From Lineus longissimus (Eukaryota; Nemertea; Pilidiophora; Heteronemertea; Lineidae): DNA of 64,000 nucleotides. Location of the stretch: assembly GCF_910592395.1 (NCBI RefSeq), contig NC_088312.1, positions 7,686,001 to 7,750,000 of the forward strand, written 5' to 3'. The position numbers and the translations under genes are program-made. Positions 20,089 through 31,838 of the stretch are shown piece after piece (position 1 is the first letter of the stretch; every line of letters begins with the position of its first letter). The notes under the pieces are model-generated. The model worked only from the letters and a program-made list of their open reading frames with translations. It searched no databases and was not told the origin of the DNA.

Positions 20089-23000
20089 CTAAAAACACAA
20101 TCAAAGGGTAATTAGAGCTAATCACTCCGATGGAAATGAAATGATCTCCTGGACATGCTCCAGGTTGGTTTGTCTGTGCAGATCATACTAGACCGTGGCA
20201 TTTGATATAAAGTTGTTGACATATTTCTTAAAACCTCTAAAAGAAGACATTTTGAAGACATTCGGAAAGAGGGACAGTAGGCTCCCATGGGGTGGGGTGA
20301 GGGCAGAACGCCACTTCTGTCACAAAACCTCATGACATCTTTTTCAGAGCTGTGTGGGGGAGCAGGAGGACTACGGCCCTCTATATCCGCACCTAAAATT
20401 CTATCACATAAATCACATGGCAAAGAACGTTGAAAGCAGCATGGTCTAACCATGGGACCTGGGGAAAAAAGGCTCCTCGGCACCAAAAGGAAAAAAAGCG
20501 GAAACGTTCTCACAGCTGATCAGTATGAAAATAGTTCAGGTGAAAAAAAGGGGAGAAACGGCTCACCTGATCAAATGGAACAAGGTGAATTCATACAATT
20601 AAAAAAAAAGAAGAAGAATTCACCCTGATGTTTAATGTGGCCAATTCATTACCAAGTTACTTCGGGAACAAAGGTGCCTTGATCTATGGACAGATGTACA
20701 ATACAGTCGGATCACATCATATCAACTATTCATACAGGTGATCGTGACTATCTCCTGTTGAAGAGTTGAGCATGCTTTACAACAGAGGTTTATAAGACTA
20801 TTACAGGCCTTTATAATAAGTATCAACAATTTGTGAAATTATATACCAAAGATAGAACACAGAAGTATACAAAAAGCATGGTAAATATGCCAGGAGGAAA
20901 ATAAATGACACCAATGAAACAATTAGTTTGCTATAAAGGCCTTGGTTAACTTGATAGTGAGGCCTTGGGACACAGTGCACACTTTCATCATGTTCATGGA
21001 AGTAGATTTAATCTAAATGTATCGCATTAGACTGAGAAAGATACCCTTGATAATTTACTTTTTGTCTTGTTTCCTATAGGCCAAAGGACTGTGTGGAGTA
21101 AGTGCTAGTGTAGCGTCATAGTAAGGATGATTCAGATGCTATGTCCAGAAATAGCAAAACCAGATATGCCAGGCTTCACTGCCACAAAAATCTGTTCTGT
21201 TAATGAGGTTTTCACTTGGGCTGTGAAGAAGGTTTCCATAAAACCTGGCCTGTTAATGAGGTTTCCATAAACAAGAGCAACAAGAGCAACGCAGGGCGTG
21301 GCATATTGGCATATTGGCATATTGACAATCGGAACAAGCCAGTTTTCCAAAGGAACCTCTTCCAGTCAACCACAACGCAAATACCAAAAATAAATTTGAT
21401 CGGGCGAACGGTTCTCCTCGAAACTGACGGAAACTGATTTCAAGCATATTGACAATCAGATGGAGCCTGTTTTCGAAAGGAACTTTCCTCTAGTCATCCC
21501 CAACGTACATACCAAAAATGAATTTGATCTGACAAACGGTTCTCCTCGAAATTGACGGAAACGGATTTCAAGCACGCCGCCCTGGTGGCCATATTGACAA
21601 TCGGGACGAGCCTGTTTTCGAAAGGAACCTTCTTCCAGTCACCCACAACGCAAATACCAAAAATAAATCTGATCTGACAAACGGTTCTCCTCGAAATTGA
21701 CGGAAACCGATTTCTTGCACGCCGCCCTGGTGGCCATATTGACAATCGGGACGAGCCTGTTTTCGAAAGGAACTTTCCTCTAGTCACCCCCAACCTACAT
21801 ACCAAAAATAAATTTTGATCGGACAAACAGTTCTCCTCGAAATTGACAGAAACAAATTTCAAGCAAGCCGCCCTGGAGGGCATAATGAGAATCAGAATGA
21901 GCTCGTTTTCGAAAGGAACCTTCCTTTAGTAAAGGTCAACTCACAAAAAGGTTTCGTGGTTATCGCTAAAAGCGTTCTCCTTAAAATGAGCGGAAACGAA
22001 AAGTTTACAGACGCCTGACACCTGACGCCTGATGCCTCAGATGCCTAACGACTGACGGACATCAGAAAAACATAATGCCTCCACAATGCTTTACGCATTG
22101 GCGGGGGCATAAAAATGATACTCCACATCACACAAGAGTGAAAGAAACATATTCTCTGCTGAAAAAGAACCAACCTTTGTGACTGTCCTGCTTTACTTTG
22201 AATTTCCGCCACATTTTAAAAGGTCAAATTGGGGATATTCCTAGAAACACCAAAAAACTATTTGGTACATCACACCCCTCCCACACAACAGGATCCCCTG
22301 TCCTGAAATAATAGGATTCTTGTAGGGAAAAAATTGGGAAAACATTCTAGAAAACGGTCATGTTGTGCGAGGACTTCCATGCTTGGTGTCCCAGAGAGAT
22401 ATGCACAGCAGACCTCTGCTGGAGCCTGTCTCTCTCATAACATAAACCAGTCCAAGTTACAGATGTTTAACCCAAATACCCAGCTAAAGTAGCTAATAAA
22501 AGCTCCCCTTGGACCAAATTAGCACAATCTCAGCCTTACATGTACCTCTCTCTAAGTCTATTAGGAAGCGAAGTCTCACTTTTCAAGTGATTTAGGAAGT
22601 TCAGCAGTGGCAGGAACTGAGAGTAAAGTGATAAGCCAAAAGATTAATGCGGTCATGTAAAAGGCTGATCAAGTTCAGCCTCCTATCAAAGTCTTTAGCC
22701 TGCCTGAGGTTACAAATAGGTCTACTGTAGCAGATAGAGACATGACTGTAAAAAAGGGAAGTATCGTGGAAATTACTGTATGCCTCCAGGTGGTAAAAAA
22801 AAAGCGTGCGATTTCACGAAACCACTCAATGAAACAGCCACAAATATTTCTGAGTTTACGGTTTAGATAAATATTCCATATTCCAAATATTATGCTCCTG
22901 TGGGACGCTGCCCCCCCCCCCCTCTTCCGTTGCTCCCCTCCTTATGCCTGTCACACTGAGCTGAGATGACAACTTGAATTCGTACCTGGAGGAGGTTTGA

Positions 23001-25175
23001 ACGTGATGAACGAAACATCCCGTCGACAAGGCGACCACAACAAACACTGATCATCAACGTACATCCTACCGATAGTTAGTCCGCAAAATATATACACAGA
23101 TATCAACAATATCCCAAAGTCATCGGCACCATCTTCAAAGCTGAACTAAACGATATCCAGTGTCTCCTCAACGTCTCGATCGAATATATTCAATTGATCT
23201 ATGACCTGACTAGAACTTCACAGGTAGTTGACTTCCAAAACATTACCAAGTCATCCTAACTTTACCAAGATCATAGTAGAAAACGTATTGGTGACCTCGT
23301 CATGTTCAGGTTGGCACCAAGTTAGGCAGACTTGTTTTCTGGTCCGCCCAAGCTAGACTAAACGTCGTGTACATAAGACAGTGGATTATCAAAACATGAC
23401 TTTGCCCAAGTCATCGTGTGACATACTTATTGAAAAAGACCGCCTCTTCATACCATATAAGTTCTAAAGTCACTCTTGATTGGCTAATCCCAATGACTAA
23501 AATCAAACATTTCGACTTTCTTGGAAGACATCCTTCTGATACAATAGGTCGTAACGATTGGGTACACCGACAGCATAACCTACATTCCTGAAGTCCAAAC
23601 TTTCAAAACATTGGGGGCAGAAGTCATTTTATGAAGACACATTTTGAATAAGGAGTTTTTTAACATCACACCCACAACTCCCAACGCAAGGGCTTTGACA
23701 ATAAGAATTTTGACAATTCCATGCGCTCATTAACCCCCACTCCACCATAACTTCCCAACCAACAAATAACAAAAATAATCCCCCCCCCCAAGTCCATATG
23801 CTCTTTCTATTTGAATCTCTCACTCTGGGACACACACCAACATGCCAGTCATTAACATCGCCCCCCCCCCTCCATCCTTATCTAGGCTGAAGGTTGAGCG
23901 GGCAGTGGGGCAAATAAATTTAGCAGATTTTCAAACGGGCTGAGGGAAAAAAAGTGTTTTGCCCGGCCCCCAAATGACTGGAAACCAAGCTACTCGGGCC
24001 TGCCAATCATTGTGACTTCAAGCACCAGAATGAAAGACAGTCATGTGCCAGCTCCATATTTTGCACAAAAGAACAGAAGTGTGACCGTATTCTTTTATCA
24101 CATATTTTTTTAACATTGATATCAGGTGAGGTGTGGCCAAATGAACAGATCGACCAGGATGTCCCGAAAAATGTCCACCGAATTGACCTGGATTCAGTTC
24201 TTTGTTTTTCGAGTGTCACAAGTGCATCTCTGATATTTATAGGCAAAACTTGAACTCTGTTATACATTTGTGACTTTTCATGCAGATCCGGTTAAATGTA
24301 CTTATATGAGTACGATTCATAAAAAATATGCTTAACTGAGCTATACAACACTCTCCGACTATTCGATTTGTTTAAAATAGAGTATTAAATTGACAATACA
24401 GTATGAAATGTCTTTGTCAAAACCATTTATTGACTTTTCATGAAAGTTTGAAATAGTGGCATACTCACCAAGGCTGCCAATTGAATGGAATCCGAATATG
24501 AAATAGGTCAAAATACTATATCGAAGTATGTCGTCAAGTTTATAGCTGCATCTACATGTATGATCACATTATTATCACCTGTCGCCCAAAGTTAACACGC
24601 GTTCAAATGATACCGCAATATATCAAAGAGTGTAACATCTGGGTTTGGCCATCTTTAATTAAATGTTTTGATACTGTAGTTGCAAATCAAAGGGGTCCAA
24701 TAATTGCCATATCTAAAATTGATAGTTATAAAATCTAACCGATTTTTCTAATGTGCTTTGTTGTGTACCATAAATGTCTCACTTGGAAAAAGATTCTATC
24801 GTTATTTCATAGTGATGGTTTAGTGTATGGTTGTGGTTATTTAAAGACCTGTGACCTTCAATACCTCATATATTATAAGTGCATAACAGAACTCGTTGTC
24901 TTCAAGACACTCTATCCTAAACTATTAAGGATTGACCATAGGTAAAATCACCATTTTGGTTAGAACTTGAACTCCTTAAGCAAGTATAACTCTTTCAGAA
25001 TGACATGAATGCCAATTTCAACGGAGTATGTTCTTAGTTTTCCACAGAACAGCCTCCAAAGTTTTAAATGGGCATTCAGTCATTTTGAAGGAGTCTCGAT
25101 TGCGTGAGAAATCCGAGTTCTCGCCAAAATGATGGTTGAACCTCAAACTACAATTGCCAATGAAGTCTGGCTTAC
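20089..25175 (-). other. Intron 4 of the NHS-like gene
   Basis: A 5.1-kb intron holding a tandem repeat with a 3' hairpin (about 21300-22115) and several C-rich runs (22910-22923, 23781-23789, 23861-23870). The open frames in it, such as 20118-20513 on the minus strand, are not recognisable and lack matching splice context. Stretches with TTGACCATAGGTAA near 24930 are related to sequence at 9205. Confidence 0.65.
21300..22115. repeat. Tandem repeat (128-146 bp unit, 4-5 copies) ending in a hairpin
   Basis: TTCTCCTCGAAATTGACGGA-like blocks recur near 21412, 21540, 21685 and 21831. Each is preceded by CATACCAAAAATAAAT and followed by CGCCGCCCTGGTGGCCATAT. A degraded last unit leads into short GACGCCTGA-type repeats. 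The end is a hairpin, ATAATGCCTCC...GGCGGGGGCATAA (about 22071-22111). The structure resembles small dispersed repeats found widely in marine invertebrate genomes. The class is uncertain. Confidence 0.75.
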
Positions 25176-25217
25176 CCGAAGATGGTTTGGCGGAAGAGGA
25201 CATGCTACCCATCATTC
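25176..25217 (-). CDS. NHS: NHS-like protein, 42-nt microexon (exon 4)
   Basis: This exon lies between an ATTATAG acceptor and a G|GTAAGC donor. It encodes MMGSMSSSAKPSS between two split Gly codons (phase 1/1), so it can be included or skipped without changing the frame. Both flanking junctions agree with exons 3 and 5. The short length, symmetric phase and Ser-rich content suggest an alternatively spliced microexon, a class often neuronal in animals. Because exons 3 and 5 also join directly in frame (G + GT), the exon could be a false positive; RNA data would decide. Confidence 0.6.
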
Positions 25218-27066
25218 CTATAATCCATAGCTAATTCGAAACGGCGACAAAATCATCATCATGATGCAGCACTTGAATACAATTGCTGCTCAAGTGTTAT
25301 TCAGTGCAACAATGAAATTCAAATGATCAGCAATTATAGGCCTACCAGGAAATAAATTATGAAAACACAAGGAAAAAATATCCCTACCTAAATGAATACA
25401 TGATGAGATGACGTAGCACCATTTTAATGCGATAACACATATATAGGCCTATGTAGACAACTACACGTACAATGTGGTCATTAATACAATGTCCTCCCAG
25501 CCATCTGTTATTAAAGTTTGTTAGATCAAAGTTATGAAGGTGCAAACAGTGCCCACATAAAAATCAATTGTATATATTAGATTAATAGGTGCGATAATGG
25601 ATGGTTAGTTGAGCAGGACGTTAGATCAGCTGGTGGTCAGGCGATGAAACGACCCGTCAAAGCTCAGGCCAAGCAAAACAAAAGAGTTAAGCGCCCACTT
25701 TAGTAATGGTGGCAATTGGGTAAACTTGATGGTTTTAGAGGTTCTGGTTGCCATACTGATGGGCGGTCAAGAAAAATCAAGCAAGGAGTAAGGTAAGGAC
25801 AGAATTTTGGGCGGGCTTGAATGCTAATCACATAAATTTTTTCTTTGTCCTACATGAAATCTAATTAGAAAGGGATGCAGGCTTCACTTGAATTAACTTC
25901 AATCAAAAATATAAAAGGCTTGCTTATAATAATGACACTGAGGGTAACTTTTTCATTAACACGATAAATGGCTCCACGCAAATATGAATTGTCCCTGAGC
26001 AGTTATGCAATCATAAGAGAGGACCTTAATGTATGCCCCAATAATAAACAGAACTGCAACCGACGATGGTAATATTATATAAAAGAAATTAGCCTGAAAA
26101 TTAGCCTAATGCAATGAATTAAGAGAAATAGATGAATCAATCACCATATATTATTAAAATTTAGGAAACACTGCTGCAAATGAGAAAAAGATGAATTAGC
26201 ATAGAAGTGGCAAGGTCAACAAGAATTGTACCGTATTACCAAGAAATATGAAATAACTTTACCCCTTTGAGAAGAAAGCGATGGTACCATAACATAAGAG
26301 AGTTACATTGTATCATTGAAATTGTTTGATTAATAACTTTGATAATTTGGAACTTACTATTTTCAGGCAAGTTGGGCAAACCGTACAGCTCATGCCATCT
26401 ATCTGTCAAATGTGGAATTACCAAATCGAGAACAGTATACCAAATCAGGCAGAAAGAGAGGGGTTACTTGGGATCTCTTAGGGGGACTGTAGGTAGAAGC
26501 AGGGGGACTGGTATACCCAGGGAGTTGATAAGACATGCCATGTCCACAGAGTGAGATATTTTCTGATCAGGCAATGAACTATTTTGGCGTCTCTTCTCCG
26601 TCATAAAGAATGAACCAGAGACAAACCAGTTGAGATGGCAGAGAACAAGCCAGAGACACCATGCACTTCTTTCAAGCAACGGAACTGACTCAATGACAAT
26701 TCTCGCCTGTCAGTCATGCTTCTGTCCAACCTGGTCCCTCTTCTCTACCTTGTTCCAGTGTATCCTGCGCTAGACGCAGAACGAAAACTGGAATGGGTGA
26801 GAAGGTTTCAACAAACTCTACGAAGGGGCTGGTCCGTCTAATGAGGACAACCATGGCATAGATAGTGTTATCCTTCTAGAAGTAAGCTTGCACAGATGAG
26901 AGAAATGGAGCAAAACTGGCTGTGACCCCTTAGAATTCAGGATCAAATAAATAGTCAGTTTGCTGATACTTGCATTTGAAGATGGGATGTTAGTACATCA
27001 ACTGACCACATGATGGCAGCATACTCCAGTAATGGGCAAACCCAGTCAAAATCTCCTTCAACTTAC
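25218..27066 (-). other. Intron 3 of the NHS-like gene
   Basis: A 1.85-kb AT-rich intron with a GTAAGT donor at 27066. I see no coding sequence or well-formed repeat inside. Confidence 0.65.
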
Positions 27067-28375
27067 CAGATGAAGATTGCCGATCCTCTTTTGACGGTCT
27101 CTTTTTGTTGCCATGGGAACGGAACTGCACATTTGACCAAAACTGCGATAACCTCTTCCCAAGTGACTTGCGTTTCTCCTTCTTAAGTAACCGCTCAGCG
27201 GGAGACAGACGCTCCCTGGCTGTGACATTGTCCCTGGAGTCAGCAATATTTTCCTGAGAGACTGCGATACCTTCGTCGTGGTCCAAATCATCCTCAGATT
27301 TATATCCACAAGAATTAATTGTATCAAAATCCTGAGACTTAGCACGAGAAAGAATCTTTTTATTGTTTTTTCCTTTACTTACTGTATTTATCGTATCAAA
27401 ATCCTGCGATTTTGCCCGAGATAATGGTAATTGTTTCTTATCATTTGTTTTATATTCACAACTATTTAAAGTGTCAAAGTCCTGAGATTTAGCACGAGAT
27501 AATTGTCTTTTCTTTTCTTTTTTGTCTTTATTGCCGGACATGGACCGCGACCGCCGCAGTTTATGGAAACTGAGACACCTCACCAGATTAAACTGTTGGT
27601 TAGAAATAGATTGAAGTGTCTCCTGAGATATCGTTCGCTCAAGAGGCTCCTCTGGTTTCGGTTCCTTCTGCATGATGGCGCTACTCTCAGCTTTATGGCG
27701 ATCAGGAGGTAAAGAGCGAGAACGTTTCTCTCGTTCCCGGATAGTTGATCGTTGTCGTGATCTTGCCTCGGCGCGGTTACCAAGACATGATAAGTTTCTA
27801 AAGCTGCCTCTTAAGCTACGTTTTTCATGTCGCTCCGGTGCATGCACTGAATGATCCCCAGGCCCTCGTTTAACTTCGTCCCTTTCAGGACTATCTGAAA
27901 ATACCTCGTCTCTGCTGTAATGTAAATCGTGTCTTGAGATTCTAAAATCCAATAAACTGTTGTTGTCGCCGTTCGCTTCGAAATCTAACGTTTTTGAACG
28001 TTCAATCGTAGTCGGTCCATCCGCTGAGAGACCAAATCCCATATCATCCAACTCCCGACTGACTTCACCAGGTATCCCAGATACGGTTCGACGTCTTCGC
28101 TTCCTGCTCTTCCGTTGCTCATATTCCATAGACCCTCGCAAGGACCGTCGGAACTCGCACATACGATTAAAAGTAGTCCCTGTGATGTCGACCGGTATTA
28201 ATACGGACGGTTGCGATTTTGCGTTCCTTCTTAGCGCTTCTTCAGGAGTGGGTAATGGCAGGTCATCGACGTTTGTGTTGTCTTTCATGAAACAGAGCAT
28301 GTCGGCTGATCGTGGACGGATCCATGGCGACTCTCTGTCCTGTTTGTCACGTTCGAGCAGTCCAAGTATGGCAGG
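27067..28375 (-). CDS. NHS: NHS-like protein, coding exon 3 (conserved family block)
   Basis: This 1,309-nt exon (436 codons plus one base) runs from CTAATTCCAG to G|GTAAGT. It starts PAILGLLERDKQDRESPWIR. It then carries the most diagnostic family signature, LIPVDITGTTFNR followed by a basic segment RKSRKRRRRTVSGIPGEV, which matches the IPxxVTG...RRRKTISGIP block of vertebrate NHS and NHSL proteins. Further along are Arg/Glu-rich segments and a threefold repeat of L(S)RAKSQDFDT(L/I)N (genomic 27314-27505). Many RxxS and RRxS sites suggest heavy basophilic phosphorylation and 14-3-3 binding (inference). The reading frame continues past the donor to a stop at 26990, so the donor is chosen by the strong GTAAGT and the phase match. 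Confidence 0.9.
27314..27505 (-). repeat. Three protein-level repeats of RAKSQDFDT in NHS-like exon 3
   Basis: Three copies of LSRAKSQDFDT followed by LN or IN and then S or T are separated by 16 and 20 residues rich in Lys and Asn. Two of the copies continue into S-C-x-Y-K. The nucleotide copies differ mainly at silent sites. Confidence 0.8.
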
Positions 28376-31300
28376 CTGGAATTAGAAAGAAGACAACGGT
28401 TAAATAATCAGCCAACATATAACCAGGATTTGCACCATCAATTAAGGAATCTGAAATTTGATTGGTTAACATTATTTTTACTATGTTATCATAGAGAAAC
28501 TGGTTGTTGGGATAACCTGAATTGCAATGTGCATGCTTAAATAAACAGTTCAAGGAAATACAGTTAGATGGCATCTCATGCGTTTCGAGGACTATGTTCT
28601 CTGTTCTGAACTGAAACCTATAATTAACACTGTATCTGGTTAGTTCTCAAAAGTCTACTAAATGAATGGGCCAGGTTGATGACAGCACAGAGTTATCTTG
28701 GTGACTACACTAGGCGCTTGACTCCAAGATCTCAATCAGGTCAACTATTGTAGGGCCAAGAGCTGTGATCTTGTAGAAGGCCACACTGGCTCTCCTGACT
28801 GGTTTTACAGTTGCAAGTAATGTAATATTAATATGGGCTTGGCAGGTTAAGACAGACTGATTGTTCATTTCACTTCTGTCTGCGGTTGTGAAGTCTCAGA
28901 GTACATGTACATTAGTTTCTTCCACTACCAGTATCTCATTCAGGCTCATCTACTCTACGACATGGGCCTGTTGGCATGATGTGATGCTTAAATTTAGAGT
29001 ACTTGATAACAGCTGGAGTCGGCAAATGAACGAAATACACAATGTAACACGCCCTTGGAGTAAGGTACTTTCATGTGGGTATTTTGAATATCGATCACCA
29101 CATCGATTATTATGCATGTTGGACCACCATCAGTGAACAATACAGAATATGCAGGCACATGCAAATCTTTTCGAATTCTAAAAGGCCGCGTTCACGGTGT
29201 CAATTGCAGACCTCTCAATGACCCCATTTGGGACACCCTGCTCTCCTTGATGACATTTGACCATGTTTACCTCAAGAAAATGCTAGAGGAGTGTAGTTTT
29301 AGGTTATTGAAAGAGCGATGACCACTGATCAGCAGTGTAACCTAAATTCGAGATCTTCCAAGTCCTGTCCAAGACAGGGTAGATGAGCAACTTGTTCAGT
29401 GCATCTGACCTGATGAAATGGCAACAACAGGCTAGCATGCACAGGAACATTCACATGGACAGTTGGTTGTGTGTAATTAGTACCTGATCAATGCTAAGTG
29501 ACATGCTAGTCTATCATTGCATGTTCGCTTTTTAGCACTTATCGCCATGTCATCGCTGATGTGAATGGTTCCACTCGACAAAAACTGTATAGTAATTTCA
29601 GACAGGTATCGATGGCTGAAGGATGCACATAATCTGTTGAGGCCAGTACTCCTAAACATACTGAAAAGTGAAAACCAGCAATATGTGGTGTTTAGAGTTG
29701 GGCACTTGGGAAGGATCATTGAAGCAATATGTCGAAATGAAGCTTTTCCGCTATCATGCTTGAAAATGGGTGTGTACAGAGCAAAGTCCCACAGGGAGAT
29801 CAGAGATATAGTGGTTAGAGCAATGTGTTCATGATCAGACCTTTCAACGGACAGAGTAGGCATTTAAAGCTATAATGTCAAGTTTCTTCGGGCCATACTG
29901 ACTGTAACTGCAGCATTTTGGTTGCAACGTCTCGTCTCAAAAGCAGATTGTTCAGATGGCCAGTTACAAGGTGCTCCAGAACAGCCTTGTGACAGACTGA
30001 TGCTTCATCTGCATAGTGTAATCAACCACTAAAAACATGCCAAAGCACCATTGGCACAATGTAAATACACTGATGCCTAGATTGAAGCCCATGCAGGTTC
30101 ATCAGTCGGAGAAAGTGACACCACCCTGTCAAGTCAGTCTCCACCTGGAGTACTCGCTGGGCCTAATTGGACCCGTATAGCTGGCACCAATCTTTACTTG
30201 ACATATGAAACCTGACAAGCGATTCATCATTGTTGACATATGTACGTATTCAAAATAGTGCCATATGAACAATTGTATCATCGCCTGAATCATACAATGA
30301 ATATTCTCCTCATTTCACAGCCGGTCGGTCGCTGCATCATTCTCCGACCCTCTCCAAAACTCCAATTCCACACCAATGTCATCTAACCATGCATTCATCT
30401 ACATTTGCCAATACAATTGCACATGTTCATTATCCAAACTTTTGATGACACGAACTAATATTTTTATATCGAAACACCTGGGATGATCAATTTTGTAAGT
30501 ACTCAACATACATTCGCGTTCAGAGTCTGAGTCAGTTTCCTGGGCGATTAATTGTTTGTCAGCAAATGTTTTAAAAATTAGATGCAAAATGGTTATGTTT
30601 ACTTTCATGTGCAGAACTTATGCTATATTCAATAGAATCTAAATCTCTATGCATCTAAACGTAGCAGAATGATAACTTTTGGGGACAAATCCCGGGATGC
30701 TGCCAACATGCAGGATTTTGTTTCGCTCAAAAGCCAGATCAAAAGCATTTTCAACTTGCAGTGCATTTTAATTCAATTTTAAAACATTCGCAGTCAAGCA
30801 ATGCAGAAACGGTCGAGTTGTATACCCGAGGTAATTGGAGTCCTATGGCTTGCAGGAACGACAGGATGAAAGCAGCAGGACGTACCCCAGACTTAACAGG
30901 GAGATCACACTCCACCACACCTCGTACCTGAATTAAAGGTAAACTTGATGGAAATCAAAAGTTCCAATTCTAATTGTCAAAATCAGCTCAGTTCGGTTAC
31001 TGATATTTTTATGATATATCGACATAACAATACACTCATCATCATAGCAAACCAGACAAACTGATATCTGCAAGGAATGTTCATCAGCATGACAGGGCAA
31101 CCAGCATGACAAATGTTGGTGTAGAAAGGCTTTATGATTTTAGTCCGACAATAAGAAAGTATAGCTGTCTGAAATCTAAGAAAATACAGAACGAACAAAA
31201 AAACTAATCCAATATCCTAAGGTAGGGTTGCTGTTTGAAGCCAATGGTGTAAACTTCCTCAACACCCGCTGCTTTTTAACTTTGTTTGAAAGAAAAGCTT

Positions 31301-31569
31301 GCCCCAGTTGAAAAAAACTTCAATTAGTCAGGAAGACATAAATTTGAGAATATCGGAATCTGTTCATATCCGGTGAAATTACAGGTGAACTTGAAGGCAA
31401 ATTGGTTTCAGGATAACCGGTGACACACACCAAGCTACCTAACCTGACCCCGCATACAAGGGATTTTCAGTTTCATGTGACAATTAAAGCAGATCGCTGC
31501 AACAAAAAACTTTTGTTTGGACAGTGCATCCAGTTTCAAGAAACCAATCAATCCATCACACATTCTCAC
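28376..31569 (-). other. Intron 2 of the NHS-like gene
   Basis: A 3.2-kb intron with a GTGAGA donor at 31569. Frames such as 29477-29863 (minus) and 29565-29834 (plus) overlap on opposite strands and match nothing I recognise. Confidence 0.65.
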
Positions 31570-31838
31570 CTTTCGTGTCTCGATATCCAAATTTGGTATC
31601 TTTTCGTCCAAATCTGACGCAGACCCCTTTTGAAACTCCTGCTCCCAGATCAGTCCATCCTTCTCCCTGTACTCCTCATGGATGCGCCGCACCTCCACGC
31701 GGTCAATGACGGCAGCATCATACTGATCCTGGACACACTCTGGACGGGTTTGGTTGGTGACGAGCTCCTTGTCTAACTTGACGTGATGATGATAATGATG
31801 AGACGGATTCTTACTGATTCGGGCTAGGTCACCTTGAG
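31570..31838 (-). CDS. NHS: NHS-like protein, coding exon 2
   Basis: This 269-nt exon (phase 1 in, 0 out) follows a TCGTTACAG acceptor. Its first two bases complete a Pro codon begun in exon 1. It then encodes QGDLARISKNPSHHYHHHVK, a segment NQTRPECVQDQYDAA that parallels the ATRPPCVEEL segment of vertebrate NHS, and a charged helix (VEVRRIHEEYREKDGLIWEQ) before the GTGAGA donor. The helix may extend the WAVE-homology region. The His-rich stretch (HHYHHH) is unusual in the family. There is no stop in frame across the exon. Confidence 0.87.

Noticed and set aside
28861-29863. Several 70-130-codon frames that might be a decayed transposon
   Set aside because: Overlapping frames on opposite strands, no reverse transcriptase or transposase motif visible, and no terminal repeats found.
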